Shown: positions 33,973 through 44,081 of the stretch, piece after piece
Layout of the letters: every line of letters begins with the position of its first letter
How positions within the stretch are numbered: position 1 is the stretch's first letter
Source of the DNA: Candidatus Pseudobacter hemicellulosilyticus
GTDB taxonomy: Bacteria > Bacteroidota > Bacteroidia > Chitinophagales > Chitinophagaceae
DNA: 64,000 bases
Direction: 5' to 3'
NCBI GenBank assembly: GCA_029202545.1
Contig: CP119311.1
Coordinates: forward strand, 6,138,001-6,202,000
Notes under the pieces: generated by a model
Seen by the model: only the letters and a program-made list of their open reading frames with translations
Told to the model about the DNA's origin: nothing
Databases searched by the model: none
Position numbers and translations under genes: made by a program

Positions 33973-34557
33973 ATGCAAAATCTCAGTAGCGATCTGATCG
34001 TTTCGTTTCGTAATGGAAGCACACAAGCTTTCACCAAGATCTACAATTACTATTACCGGCAGGTCTTTTATTTTGCGAAGCGAATGCTCAATAGTGGCCC
34101 GGATGCTGAAGACGTGGTGGCAGAAATTTTTATAAAGATCTGGCATAAGCGGGAAGACTTCGAAACCCTGCACAATGTAAAGGCCTTCTTATTCATAGCT
34201 ACCCGCAATGCCTGTCTCAATCTGCTTCGCTCTTCTGGTACAAGGTCTGTTGCACAACGGGAATTAGCTTACCTGGCAGATGAAGAGGACTCCATTCTTC
34301 ACCACGAGATAACCGTAGAATTATTGAGCCGGGTCTACCACGATATAGAACAATTGCCGCCTAAAAGACGAAGGATTGTTAAGCTCATATTGAAAGGTTT
34401 TTCGGATAAACAGATAGCGGAACAATTAAATATAACTGCCAAAACTGTCCGTAACCAGAAAGCAAATGCCATTCAATTATTACGTGCTGCTTTTATACAC
34501 AGGGCCTCTTACAGCCTTGCAGCAATAGGTATGCTGTATCATTTTCTGAAGCGCTAA
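33973..34557 (+). CDS. ECF RNA polymerase sigma factor (FecI-like)
   Basis: A 194-residue sigma-70 family factor. Region 2: FTKIYNYYYRQVFYFAKRML and AEDVVAEIFIKIW; region 4: LPPKRRRIVKLILKGFSDKQIAE and LNITAKTVRNQKANAI. Bacteroidota factors of this size usually sit before a FecR-like anti-sigma factor and a SusC receptor with an STN domain, exactly as here, and are freed when the receptor binds its ligand. The last 20 residues are hydrophobic (LAAIGMLYHFLKR), common in the group. It is expected to switch on the SusC/SusD genes downstream. Confidence 0.93.
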   Translation: MQNLSSDLIVSFRNGSTQAFTKIYNYYYRQVFYFAKRMLNSGPDAEDVVAEIFIKIWHKREDFETLHNVKAFLFIATRNACLNLLRSSGTRSVAQRELAYLADEEDSILHHEITVELLSRVYHDIEQLPPKRRRIVKLILKGFSDKQIAEQLNITAKTVRNQKANAIQLLRAAFIHRASYSLAAIGMLYHFLKR

Positions 34558-34755
34558 TCCGACAGCACTTAGTAATTTCCACATTCGTATCCTCACTAAA
34601 TACTATACGTCGCCCGCCCATATTACCAAAAGGTTAATTGCAATAATTTTGTTAAGACATTTTTGGGCCAAATAGCCGCTTGATTGTTTTTACTATCTAA
34701 TAGCTGCTAATTGATGAACGGGCAAGGCATCCGATAGAGCAGAAAAAGAACGACC

Positions 34756-35991
34756 ATGACAAATCAAGCAGAACGGATCTCGTACCTGTTATATGCGGAA
34801 ATGACCGAATCCATTACCGAACCAGAGCGGGAAGAACTAAATGCATTTATCAATAGTTCCGGCAGCAATGCCGCTTACTATAACACCATTTCTGATAGCG
34901 GGCAGTTTGAAGAAATGCTGAAAGAATTTGGACAATTGGATGATGCCCGTATCCGGCAAAGGATCAGTGAGGAAGTTCCGTTGCAGGCGCCCGTAAAAGC
35001 ATTATATAAAAGAACAGGCTGGTGGATGACAGCCGCCGGTATTGCAGGCATGCTCCTTACTGGCTGGTGGTTATTCCAAGCGGCGGATACAAATATAGCT
35101 TCGGAAAACCCTACCTATGCCCATGATGTGGCACCAGGGAGTAATAACAGGGCCAGTCTGCAATTGGCAAATGGTACCCTGATCAAACTGGATAGTGCCT
35201 CTGATGGGCAACTGGCCACAGAAGGAAATGCCCTCCTGTTGAAAAAACAGGATGAGCTCTTATATACTGCGGTAAGCGGGTATCCGGAAACTGCAGGTTA
35301 TAATACGGTCACTACACCTCGTGGCGGCAGTTTCCGGCTGACACTTTCTGACGGCAGCAAAATTTGGCTGAACGCTAATTCTTCATTGAGGTACCCAACC
35401 AGATTTGACAATACGCATCGACAAGTAGAGTTGAAAGGAGAAGGCTATTTTGAAATAGCGCAACAGTATAAACAAGGAAGCAGCGAAAGAGTGCCCTTCC
35501 TCGTAGCCATCAAATCTGCTGATGGCGATGCACAGGGAACTGTAGAAGTTAAAGGCACGCACTTCAATGTGAATGCCTACCGCAAAAATGAAATAGCGAC
35601 CACGCTCACTGAAGGAAAAGTAAAAGTGAGTACAGCAAAGGGAGCCGCAGTAGGCTTATTACCTGGTCAGCAGGCGCTGTTCCAGAATGGCTCCTCTGCT
35701 GAGATAACAGTGAATAGTGAGGTAGATACCGAAGAAATCCTGGCCTGGAAAGATGGTTGGTTCAGCTTCACGAATGCCAGCATTGAAACCATCATGGAAC
35801 AGGTAGCGTTATGGTACAATGTGGAAATTGAATATGACAAACATTCTGAAAAAGAGGCAGCCGCCATGCGCAATGCTCATTACAGTTTCCGGTTACAGCG
35901 CAACATGCCACTCAGCCAGCTCCTGAAGATGCTGGAGCTGACAGGGACCATAGCATTTACAATCGACAATAATAAAATCATTATACGGTAA
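34756..35991 (+). CDS. FecR-family anti-sigma factor
   Basis: A 411-residue inner-membrane protein: cytoplasmic N-terminal anti-sigma part (residues 1-80), one membrane helix WWMTAAGIAGMLLTGWWLF near 90-110, and a periplasmic FecR domain (TTPRGGSFRLTLSDGSKIWL, LKGEGYFEIA, VKGTHFNVNAY, GQQALF). The C-terminal part carries the second family domain (WKDGWFSFTNASIETIMEQV and the final TGTIAFTIDNNKIIIR). It should hold the sigma factor and receive the signal from the STN domain of the SusC protein. Gene lies 198 bases after the sigma factor; TAATTTTG at 34644 fits a -7 box for its own promoter. Confidence 0.92.
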   Translation: MTNQAERISYLLYAEMTESITEPEREELNAFINSSGSNAAYYNTISDSGQFEEMLKEFGQLDDARIRQRISEEVPLQAPVKALYKRTGWWMTAAGIAGMLLTGWWLFQAADTNIASENPTYAHDVAPGSNNRASLQLANGTLIKLDSASDGQLATEGNALLLKKQDELLYTAVSGYPETAGYNTVTTPRGGSFRLTLSDGSKIWLNANSSLRYPTRFDNTHRQVELKGEGYFEIAQQYKQGSSERVPFLVAIKSADGDAQGTVEVKGTHFNVNAYRKNEIATTLTEGKVKVSTAKGAAVGLLPGQQALFQNGSSAEITVNSEVDTEEILAWKDGWFSFTNASIETIMEQVALWYNVEIEYDKHSEKEAAAMRNAHYSFRLQRNMPLSQLLKMLELTGTIAFTIDNNKIIIR

Positions 35992-36200
35992 GGCTCCGCG
36001 CACCATGCCATTACCGCTCCCGACACATTCAACTGCGATTATCCAAATGGAGTATTAGGATTTTGCGCCGGCTTGCGCTTATGCTCCTCCCCTACTGCAT
36101 ATTCTGCAGTAACCTACGCAACATTAAGAAGCCTGTTCCTTGTGACAGGCGCCACTGCCCGCGATTTGCTTTACCATAGACCATTGAATCGCCTATGAAA

Positions 36201-36225
36201 TGCCCCGGCCGGAACAGCCGGGGCA
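36201..36225. other. Perfect 9-bp hairpin between fecR and susC
   Basis: TGCCCCGGC, loop CGGAACA, GCCGGGGCA. It is followed on the plus strand by AAAAAA, so it is not a standard plus-strand terminator; a reverse-strand or attenuation role is possible. The remaining 35992-36353 interval has nothing else recognisable. Confidence 0.55.
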
Positions 36226-36353
36226 AAAAACCACAAGCAGTAAATTTTCCCGGAAAAAGCTGCCTATCGTCGCACCGGCGGTAAGCAGTCATTCTTTAAC
36301 CCCCGGGCAGTCAATAAAAATGCTGACTGCTACCGGATCAACCTTCAATTACT

Positions 36354-39300
36354 ATGGTATTCAATCCTCTTTGCGGGGGCCTGCCAGCCCTATCGCAATG
36401 GCAGCGCTTTGTCAAAAAACGACCTCAATCATGGTCATCGGGTTCAAAATTGTTCGTATCACCAGGATGGTTTCGGATAGTGAGCGTGATTTGTGGGTTG
36501 TTGCTATTTTTTGTGAATGTGTCGCAGGGGAATGAGGTTGATGCGAACATTCAATCCAACTCACCAGACAAAAGGATCACCTTATCAAAAAAGAACTCTA
36601 CGCTTCCGGAAATCTTTAAGGACATCCAAAGGCAGACCAGTTACTCCTTTGTATACAATACGGAAATGATGCAGGGGGTAAAAAAGATCAATATAGAAGT
36701 CAAAAATGCCAGTCTGGAGACAGTTTTAGGTATTTGCTTTAAAGAGACTACCCTCACATATAACCTGGTGGACCAAACTGTCATCGTCCGCAAGAAAGAG
36801 CCTATAGCCAGCACAGTAAAAGACACGGTCAGGGATATTGGCGCAAAGTTCATTGATGTACGCGGAAAGGTCATCGATGAACAAAAAAAGCCGGTACAAG
36901 GTGCCACTGTGGCGCTCCGTGGATCTACGCGTAGCACCATGACTGATGTCAACGGAAACTTTTTCCTGGAGACAGTCCCAGCCAACGGTGTGCTGGGATT
37001 TAGCTTTGTTGGCTATCAGCCGCGGGAGATCAGGATTGCCGGAAGTCAAAATATACTTACTCAACTTAACATTACTGCAGGATCTCTGGATGAAACAATT
37101 GTAGTAGCCTATCGTACTACTACTAATAGGGCAAATACGGGAGCTGTTTCAGTTGTAAAAGGTACGCAAATTGCTTCTATGCCCAACACAAGTTTCGATA
37201 AAAGCCTTCAGGGCCTCGTACCCGGCCTGTTGGTTACCTCTGGCAATGGTCAGCCAGGTGGCGCCCCTTCGCAGTTTCTGCTTAGGGGCATTGCCACTGG
37301 CGGCAATCCAGCTTTAGGGCAAACTTTTAGAAACCCTTTGATCATTATAGATGGTGTACCTATTACGCAAGATCCCACAGTTACTGATAATAAGCTATCA
37401 GCATATAATGTGCCGGTAAATAACCCAATGGCTCAACTAAATCCATCAGATATTGAGTCTATTTCAGTACTAAAAGATGCATCTGCTATTTCTTTGTATG
37501 GATCTAAGGCTAGCAATGGTGTAATTCTAGTCACTACAAAAAAAGGAGGAGCAGGTAAAAACACTTATACCTTCCAACACCAAACAGATTTCTCACAAAG
37601 ACTAGATGGAAAGATAGAATTGCTGAATCAAGACCAATACTTAGAATTATTATACGAAACATATAGGAATTCGCTACCAGGTATAACAGATAAAGCAATT
37701 AAATCAGATTTATTATCAAAATTTCCATATATAGTATATGCTTCCGGGGATACCAGTTTCTACCCTCAGCAGGATTGGTCAAAGGAGCTATTTCGGCCTA
37801 CAGCAATTACTTCCGGAAATGATTTCTCTATTTCAGGAGGAACTGAACGCAGTAGCTTTTACCTCAACATAGAGCATTATAAGCAGAATGGCATAGCAAA
37901 AGGAACTGACTACGACAGGCAATCTCTACGTTTCAATTATGAAAATCGATTAGCTACCTGGGCCAATATTGGCCTAAACACAGCTATCTCGTATAATGTT
38001 CAAAACTTCAATATAGACAATGAATCATACTTAACTATTTCTCCTTTGCTGCCTATAAGAAACATAGATGGTGAATTCTTATATAACTACAGCACTGGGG
38101 CTACAATTAATAGCTCTACATTCCGTTCAAACCCTTTAGCTGCTACTGAACTTAACATTAATCGCAATCACGCATATCGAGGTTTAACGACTGTCAGATT
38201 AGAAATAAATCCCTTAAAGAATTTCACTTTAAGTTCAACCTTAGGAGTTAATTTTATTTCAAATGAACTAACTGAAAAAACACATCCATCTTTTATACTA
38301 CCAGAAGATCAAACACCAGGGAAAGGGCGTGTAGAATCACAAAATTTCAGATCAACAAATATTATCACAACCAATTCTCTTACATACTCTAGGGATATTT
38401 TAAACAATCATTCAATTAGCTTTATTCTCGGCCAGGAAGCTCAAATAGCTACTACAAAAAATCTTTCTGTTCGTGTAACAGACATAGCAAGTAACCCATT
38501 GCAAGATCAACCAATCGGAGGGGTATCTTCCTCTGGCCTTGGTAGCAATAACAAGAATACCTTACTTTCTTACTTTGGGCAATTTAACTACAATTTAAAA
38601 AGTAAATATTATGTCTCCTCAAGTATTCGCGCAGATGGTTCTTCTCTTTTTGGCAACAATGAGCGATTCGGCGCCTATTGGTCAGTAGGACTAGGCTGGA
38701 TTCTTTCAGATGAATCTTTCATGAAATTCGCAAAAGGAATTATGCAATATGCAAAGTTAAGGGGAAGTTTTGGAAGTGCAGGCAACTCTTCCGCTATTCA
38801 AAAAATGTCCTCGATTGACAGAATTTACATAATGAAATATTTAGGAAATCCAGTAGTATCAGTGCCTTTGTCTACAACGGGAAACCCAGGAATAAAGTGG
38901 GAGCAAACGTACACTTGGGACGCAGGAATCGAATTCAGTTTATTTAAAAAGAAACTAAATCTAACAATTGATCTATATAATAGAAAAACTTCAGATCTGA
39001 TTGCTGACGATATTAATATTGCATCTGCAACGGGTTTTACTTTTTATACAGATAATATAGGAGATTTAAAAAATTCCGGAGTTGAACTTTCTGCTTCTCT
39101 AAATCTGATTCAAAACAGGCATTTCCATTGGAATGTTTCATTTAATTGGAGCAGAAATCAGAACAAATTAGTTAAATCATTCTATCCCAAATTAACAGTA
39201 TACGGCTCTACAGGCATTCTAGTCAATGAGGTAGGTCAAGAATTTAACTCTTTTTATTTACCCATATGGGCAGGAGTAAATCCTTCTACAGGAAGACCTC

Positions 39301-39893
39301 AATGGATCGACTCCACTACGGGAAAACCATCTGAAATATTATCCAACGCTAAAAGAGAAATTGTTGGTAAATCACAACCTGATGGATTCGGCTCATTTAG
39401 TAGCAGTATTAACTGGCGAGGATTTGACTTTAGTTGTAGCATTTACTACCAATATGGCAACAAAATATTTTATTATGGAGGTAATAGTTTGCAGAATGAC
39501 GGAACAAATCCTTATTATAATCAAAATATTGGAGCCTTGAAAAGGTGGAGAGTTAATGGTGATATAGCTTCCAATCCACGAAGACTCCTAGATGGGAGTA
39601 TGGTAACAGACAATGGAATTATTTCGGACCAAGGCACCTTTCCTTCAACACGATATCTACTCAAAGGAGATTTTATACGATTATCAAATCTTGCTTTCGC
39701 TTATACTTTTTCTAGCAAAATAACTGAAGAAATACATTTAAATAATTTAAGAATCTTTATCCAAGGGCATAATCTAATAACCATTACAAAGTATTCCGGA
39801 CAAGACCCAGAAAATTCAACTGCATTGGGTGCGGGAACTTTTATGTATCCGCAAGCCAGATCATTTTCATTTGGAATTCAAACCAATTTTTAA
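36354..39893 (+). CDS. SusC/RagA-family TonB-dependent receptor with STN signalling domain
   Basis: A 1179-residue outer-membrane transporter. After a signal/anchor segment (RIVSVICGLLLFFVNVSQG, residues about 42-60) come an STN domain (about 80-140; STLPEIFKDIQRQTSYSFVY), a carboxypeptidase-regulatory-like domain (FIDVRGKVIDEQKKPVQGAT), the plug (SLQGLVPGLLVTSGNGQPGG, IIIDGVP, VLKDASAISLYGSKASNGVI) and a barrel ending FSFGIQTNF. The STN domain should talk to the FecR protein upstream. Base composition jumps inside the gene: lines 37201-37320 are 60-62% G+C, the next 120 bases 35-37%, and the low value persists. The gene is therefore probably a recombinant: old N-terminus and new plug/barrel. 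Confidence 0.93.
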   Translation: MVFNPLCGGLPALSQWQRFVKKRPQSWSSGSKLFVSPGWFRIVSVICGLLLFFVNVSQGNEVDANIQSNSPDKRITLSKKNSTLPEIFKDIQRQTSYSFVYNTEMMQGVKKINIEVKNASLETVLGICFKETTLTYNLVDQTVIVRKKEPIASTVKDTVRDIGAKFIDVRGKVIDEQKKPVQGATVALRGSTRSTMTDVNGNFFLETVPANGVLGFSFVGYQPREIRIAGSQNILTQLNITAGSLDETIVVAYRTTTNRANTGAVSVVKGTQIASMPNTSFDKSLQGLVPGLLVTSGNGQPGGAPSQFLLRGIATGGNPALGQTFRNPLIIIDGVPITQDPTVTDNKLSAYNVPVNNPMAQLNPSDIESISVLKDASAISLYGSKASNGVILVTTKKGGAGKNTYTFQHQTDFSQRLDGKIELLNQDQYLELLYETYRNSLPGITDKAIKSDLLSKFPYIVYASGDTSFYPQQDWSKELFRPTAITSGNDFSISGGTERSSFYLNIEHYKQNGIAKGTDYDRQSLRFNYENRLATWANIGLNTAISYNVQNFNIDNESYLTISPLLPIRNIDGEFLYNYSTGATINSSTFRSNPLAATELNINRNHAYRGLTTVRLEINPLKNFTLSSTLGVNFISNELTEKTHPSFILPEDQTPGKGRVESQNFRSTNIITTNSLTYSRDILNNHSISFILGQEAQIATTKNLSVRVTDIASNPLQDQPIGGVSSSGLGSNNKNTLLSYFGQFNYNLKSKYYVSSSIRADGSSLFGNNERFGAYWSVGLGWILSDESFMKFAKGIMQYAKLRGSFGSAGNSSAIQKMSSIDRIYIMKYLGNPVVSVPLSTTGNPGIKWEQTYTWDAGIEFSLFKKKLNLTIDLYNRKTSDLIADDINIASATGFTFYTDNIGDLKNSGVELSASLNLIQNRHFHWNVSFNWSRNQNKLVKSFYPKLTVYGSTGILVNEVGQEFNSFYLPIWAGVNPSTGRPQWIDSTTGKPSEILSNAKREIVGKSQPDGFGSFSSSINWRGFDFSCSIYYQYGNKIFYYGGNSLQNDGTNPYYNQNIGALKRWRVNGDIASNPRRLLDGSMVTDNGIISDQGTFPSTRYLLKGDFIRLSNLAFAYTFSSKITEEIHLNNLRIFIQGHNLITITKYSGQDPENSTALGAGTFMYPQARSFSFGIQTNF

Positions 39894-39902
39894 ACAACAA
39901 TC

Positions 39903-41346
39903 ATGAAAAATATATACCACGCAGCATACCTTATATTACCTATAGTTATTTTCTCCTGCAAGAAAGACTTCCTTGATGTAAAGGTTACAAACATCCTAAA
40001 TAAACAAGCCTATGTAAAGGACCTTTCCTCCCTCAATCAATACATGAATGGAATATACGTCTCACTTAATACACATTTTGAAGCAGGGTTTGGAGCAGTT
40101 TATTCAGAGTTAGTATCAGACAACATTCTTCCAACTGCGATAGTAAATCAACCATATTTATTTCATTACACATGGTCACAAATAGCTGAAGACAAAAGAG
40201 AATATTCTGGAGATTTTGCTAGCAATTCAAAGGCGATGAATGGACTCTGGAAAAGCTATTATTATTTAATAAGGCAATGCAACTTCGTAATTGAAACAGC
40301 CCCAACCATTCGAAGAAACAATGAAACAAAAGTAGATTTTATACATGGGCAAGCACTTGCACTTAGGTCCCTACTACACTTCCAATTATTGAATGTGTTT
40401 GCGCAACCCTTTAATTATTCAGCTGATGCTTCTCATCCTGGAATTCCTTACATTACAACCTCTGATGTAACAGTCCCATTTAGTCGTCAATCTGTAATGA
40501 CAGTATATAATTCACTTATAGAAGACTTAAATACTGCCATAAAACTATTATCACAATCCACAGCAGACTCTCGCTACATGAACAAAGCCGCAGCAGAAGC
40601 TTTGTTATCAAGAATATATTTGTTTAAGGAAGATTACCCTAATGCTATAACTCATGCACTGGAAGTTATTAATCGAACTCCTTTGCTTACAATTGCACAA
40701 GGTTATCCCGATGGGCTATTTAAGTTCAATCCAAATGAGCCATCTGAAACCCTGTTTCAACTAACCCCAATTACAGACTTAACAACTGGGTTGGTGAATC
40801 TCTTTATGGGATGGTCTTTAGAAAAATCATTTAAAGCTACGAACGATATTGCTAATATAATAACAGAAACTCCAGAAGACGTTCGTGCAAAATGGGTAAT
40901 TAACCAATCAGGAAGTTGGAATATTAAGAAATTTCCACAAGGAGTATCAGGCATTCATATAATTCCATCCTCAGATTATTATCCAGCCATAATTCGTGCA
41001 TCTGAAACATATTTGACGCTAGCGGAGGCGGCAGCAAAGACTGGCGATGAAAAAAACGGCTAGAAAATACCTTGATGCGATACGAATGAGATCGAATCCA
41101 GAAATCGTTCCAATTGATGCTGTAGAATCTGCTTTGATAGACTCTATATATAAAGAACGAAGAAAAGAACTTTCATTTGAAGGTATAAGGATGTATGATC
41201 TTCAGCGCTGGAATAAAGGGGTTCATAGGAAAGACGCTAAATTATCAAGCGCTACTGATTTAAATTACCCAAGCGATAAATCCATTGCTCCAATTCCGTT
41301 ACAAGACGTTAGATATGCTGGTCTTTTACAAAATAAAGGGTATTAA
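39903..41346 (+). pseudogene. SusD-family surface lipoprotein, split by a one-base frameshift
   Basis: Reads as a lipoprotein (MKNIYHAAYLILPIVIFSCK) and SusD body with tetratricopeptide helices (GLWKSYYYLIRQCNFVIETA, ALALRSLLHFQLLNVFAQPF) up to residue 386, where GDEKN is followed by a stop at 41061. The family's C-terminus continues at once in another frame: ARKYLDAIRMRS, IYKERRKELSFEGIRMYDLQ RW, DKSIAPIPLQ. The break lies in a run of seven A residues (41049-41056); six would restore GDEKTARKYLDAI. So this is a real mutation, a phase-variable tract or a sequencing error. SusD caps the SusC barrel and captures the ligand; if it is truly broken, uptake may be impaired. Starts 10 bases after susC. 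Confidence 0.9.
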
Positions 41347-41372
41347 TCAATAACAAAAAACACATAACAACA

Positions 41373-43976
41373 ATGAAAACGATGCTATTTGCTTTGCTCA
41401 TTATCCTAAGTTACGCTGCCAACGAGCCTCATCTACAGTCCACTTCAAGTTTAACCAACGGCAAAACACATATGATGCTTCAAATCAAAACACCTGACCA
41501 CTTCGCAGACTCTATTGTAGAGCTCAGGCTATATCCATCAACTATGAAATCATATCTGGACAAAGCTAGTACAGCGTCTGCTACAGTAAAAAATGGTGTC
41601 GCTACATGGATATTAGAGGATACAGTCTCTCAGCTAATTGTCAGTCCGCTTTTAGGAAAAGCAAATTTTATAGCCTTTATCATTGAACCAGGAGATAGTA
41701 CTGTAATAGATTTGAACATTATGAATCCGGAATTTACAGGGAAAGGCTCAGAAAAATTCAAACTGGTCTATAGGCTAAAACAAATGAATGATAGTTTCGC
41801 GAAAATAGACCTCGTAAATAAACTCTCAGGCCCTTACAGCGGCCTTAAATCAGTTGAAGATTACTTAAAATGGAATGAATACCTAAATATAAAAGCTAAA
41901 CATTTTCTTCAATATCTCAAACGGTACAAAGATCAAATATCCGATTATAGTTACAAAAATATAGAAGAAAATATTCTAACTGATGTTGAAAATAAAAGAA
42001 TAGAAAAATTCTCAAGCCTAATGCGCCGTAAAGCAGAATATGGAATCACTAATCTATTTAATCTAACCAACGAAGATTTATGTACAATTTATGACTCGAC
42101 AATAGATAATGAATATTCCAAAAGGCTTAGAAATTCTACGACCTTACCCGAACCATATTATTCTTGGAAACTTTTAGAATTAGAAGCCTATAGGGGGATA
42201 GGGCGATTTTTCAGAACAATTGAATCTGACACTCCCATTTTAGGCAAAGACCCAGAGGATAAATATATCGCAAAATACAATTTATCAAAGTTTAAACGAA
42301 CAGGAAAGAATAAAGAGCAATGCATGGCATATACATTTTGGTTTGTTAAAGGAGTTTTAGCAGAAGTAGGATTTACACCAAAAATTGAAAATATACTAAC
42401 TGATTATTATCAACAGCAAGGGCATGAGGAGTACAAACAAATAGTAAAAACATTCGAACTAAAATATAGAGAAAAAAGCAAAAGACAAATACTATCTCCA
42501 TTTTCATTAACCGATACTCAAAACCATACTGTTGATAATAAAAGTTTCAAAGGGAAGATCGTTGTTTTTGATTTATGGTTTACAGGGTGCACAGGCTGTA
42601 TTCAAATGGCACCGGCAATGCGAAAAGTTCAGGAACATTTTGCAAACGACACAAATATCGTATTCGTCAACGTGTCTACAGATAAAAATGTTTCACATTG
42701 GAAAAATAGTATCATACAGAAAAAATATACAACTGGATTAGGCAAAAATGTATATACAGAAGGAAAAGGAATTGCCCATTCCTTTATATTGGATAACTAT
42801 ATTAGCAGTTATCCAAGTATACTTTTCACCGATCAAAAAGGTAGAATTATTCCAGCAGATAATAAAACCATTGATCCACGACGCGATAATGGACAGGCCA
42901 TGATTGCTTTTCTAAATAAACATCTTGCCCTTGGACAAGACGGCCCTTATCTATTCTACAATGACGAAGAAATTACCATTTATAAATTTAACGGTGACAA
43001 AATGCTCACGGAGAAAAGCAGTAAGAATAATCTCTTGGCACAATATTTTGTATCAGACTTGAACCAGCGCATACCTTTTTCTATAAAAAATAATATTATA
43101 AACGAATCCTGTGAATATCCCAGACCGGATAAATTATTTGTATTATCAGATATAGAAGGAAATTTCGAAGCTCTTCGAAAACTATTGGTAGCCAACAATA
43201 TCATCGATAATGAATTTAATTGGGTATTTGGAGATGGGCATTTAGTCTTTTGCGGCGATATGTTTGATCGTGGTAACCAAGTAACAGAGTGTCTTTGGCT
43301 CATGTATTATCTGGAAGAAAAAGCTAAGATTAAAGGAGGATATGTCCATTTCATTCTTGGCAACCATGAAATTATGAATTTACAGGGAGACAATAATTAT
43401 GTTGTTGCAAAGTATCAGGAAAACGCAAAAATGATGCAGAAAAACTTAAGAAGTATTTATGCAGAAAATAGTGAGTTAGGAAAATGGCTTCGTACAAAAA
43501 ACATCGTTGAAAGAATTGGTAATATATTATTCATGCATGGAGGTATTTCATCTGATATAAACAGAATGGATATTACGTTGAAAGAGATAAATGATCTTGC
43601 AAGGCCAGAATATTCAAATAGCTCAAATACATATAAAGATTCAAGATTAAATACAATAATGAGTTCCCAAACAGGCCCATTTTGGTTTAGAGGATATTAT
43701 AATCAAGGACATGAAAGAACAACCAGTCAGCAATTAGATAGTACTCTTGCTAAATTTCAGGTAAATCATATAATTACTGGGCATACGATTGTAGCAGATA
43801 CAATTTGTTCTCGTTTTAATGGCAGAGTCATAAATACAGATACAAAGCATGCAGAAGGCAACTCAGAAGCTTTACTAATTGAAAACGATGCATTCTATAG
43901 AGTCAATCAAACTGGGAAAAGACAATTACTCTTAATTTCACGGCGCAATCCCGCCCCTCCTTTGCCAAAAAAATAA
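41373..43976 (+). CDS. Exported thioredoxin / PPP-type phosphatase fusion
   Basis: An 867-residue protein with a signal peptide (MKTMLFALLIILSYAA). Parts in order: a DUF4369-like beta domain (about 30-125), a helical region, a TlpA-type thioredoxin domain (about 365-520) with active-site Cys406-Thr-Gly-Cys409 in VVFDLWFTGCTGC, and a metallophosphatase (about 585-850) with SDIEGN (Asp593), GDMFDRG (Asp629), LGNHEIMN (His665), HGGIS and TGHT. The last set is that of Shewanella-like PPP Ser/Thr phosphatases. Motif I has Glu where GDxHG has His. The thioredoxin domain suggests a periplasmic place. I know of no such fusion. Two genes at 47179 and 47761 repeat the pair as separate proteins. Strongly AT-rich. 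Confidence 0.85.
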   Translation: MKTMLFALLIILSYAANEPHLQSTSSLTNGKTHMMLQIKTPDHFADSIVELRLYPSTMKSYLDKASTASATVKNGVATWILEDTVSQLIVSPLLGKANFIAFIIEPGDSTVIDLNIMNPEFTGKGSEKFKLVYRLKQMNDSFAKIDLVNKLSGPYSGLKSVEDYLKWNEYLNIKAKHFLQYLKRYKDQISDYSYKNIEENILTDVENKRIEKFSSLMRRKAEYGITNLFNLTNEDLCTIYDSTIDNEYSKRLRNSTTLPEPYYSWKLLELEAYRGIGRFFRTIESDTPILGKDPEDKYIAKYNLSKFKRTGKNKEQCMAYTFWFVKGVLAEVGFTPKIENILTDYYQQQGHEEYKQIVKTFELKYREKSKRQILSPFSLTDTQNHTVDNKSFKGKIVVFDLWFTGCTGCIQMAPAMRKVQEHFANDTNIVFVNVSTDKNVSHWKNSIIQKKYTTGLGKNVYTEGKGIAHSFILDNYISSYPSILFTDQKGRIIPADNKTIDPRRDNGQAMIAFLNKHLALGQDGPYLFYNDEEITIYKFNGDKMLTEKSSKNNLLAQYFVSDLNQRIPFSIKNNIINESCEYPRPDKLFVLSDIEGNFEALRKLLVANNIIDNEFNWVFGDGHLVFCGDMFDRGNQVTECLWLMYYLEEKAKIKGGYVHFILGNHEIMNLQGDNNYVVAKYQENAKMMQKNLRSIYAENSELGKWLRTKNIVERIGNILFMHGGISSDINRMDITLKEINDLARPEYSNSSNTYKDSRLNTIMSSQTGPFWFRGYYNQGHERTTSQQLDSTLAKFQVNHIITGHTIVADTICSRFNGRVINTDTKHAEGNSEALLIENDAFYRVNQTGKRQLLLISRRNPAPPLPKK

Positions 43977-44081
43977 AAGTAACTTTCCACTGCATTGAAA
44001 TTGCAGCAACAGTTAATAATTTTATTATTGAAAGCTGATGGCCATTCAGTAAATAATATTATCCATTAAAAATATTCAACA

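Noticed and set aside
36201..36225. Plus-strand terminator between fecR and susC
   Set aside because: The stem is followed by A residues, not T residues, on the plus strand.
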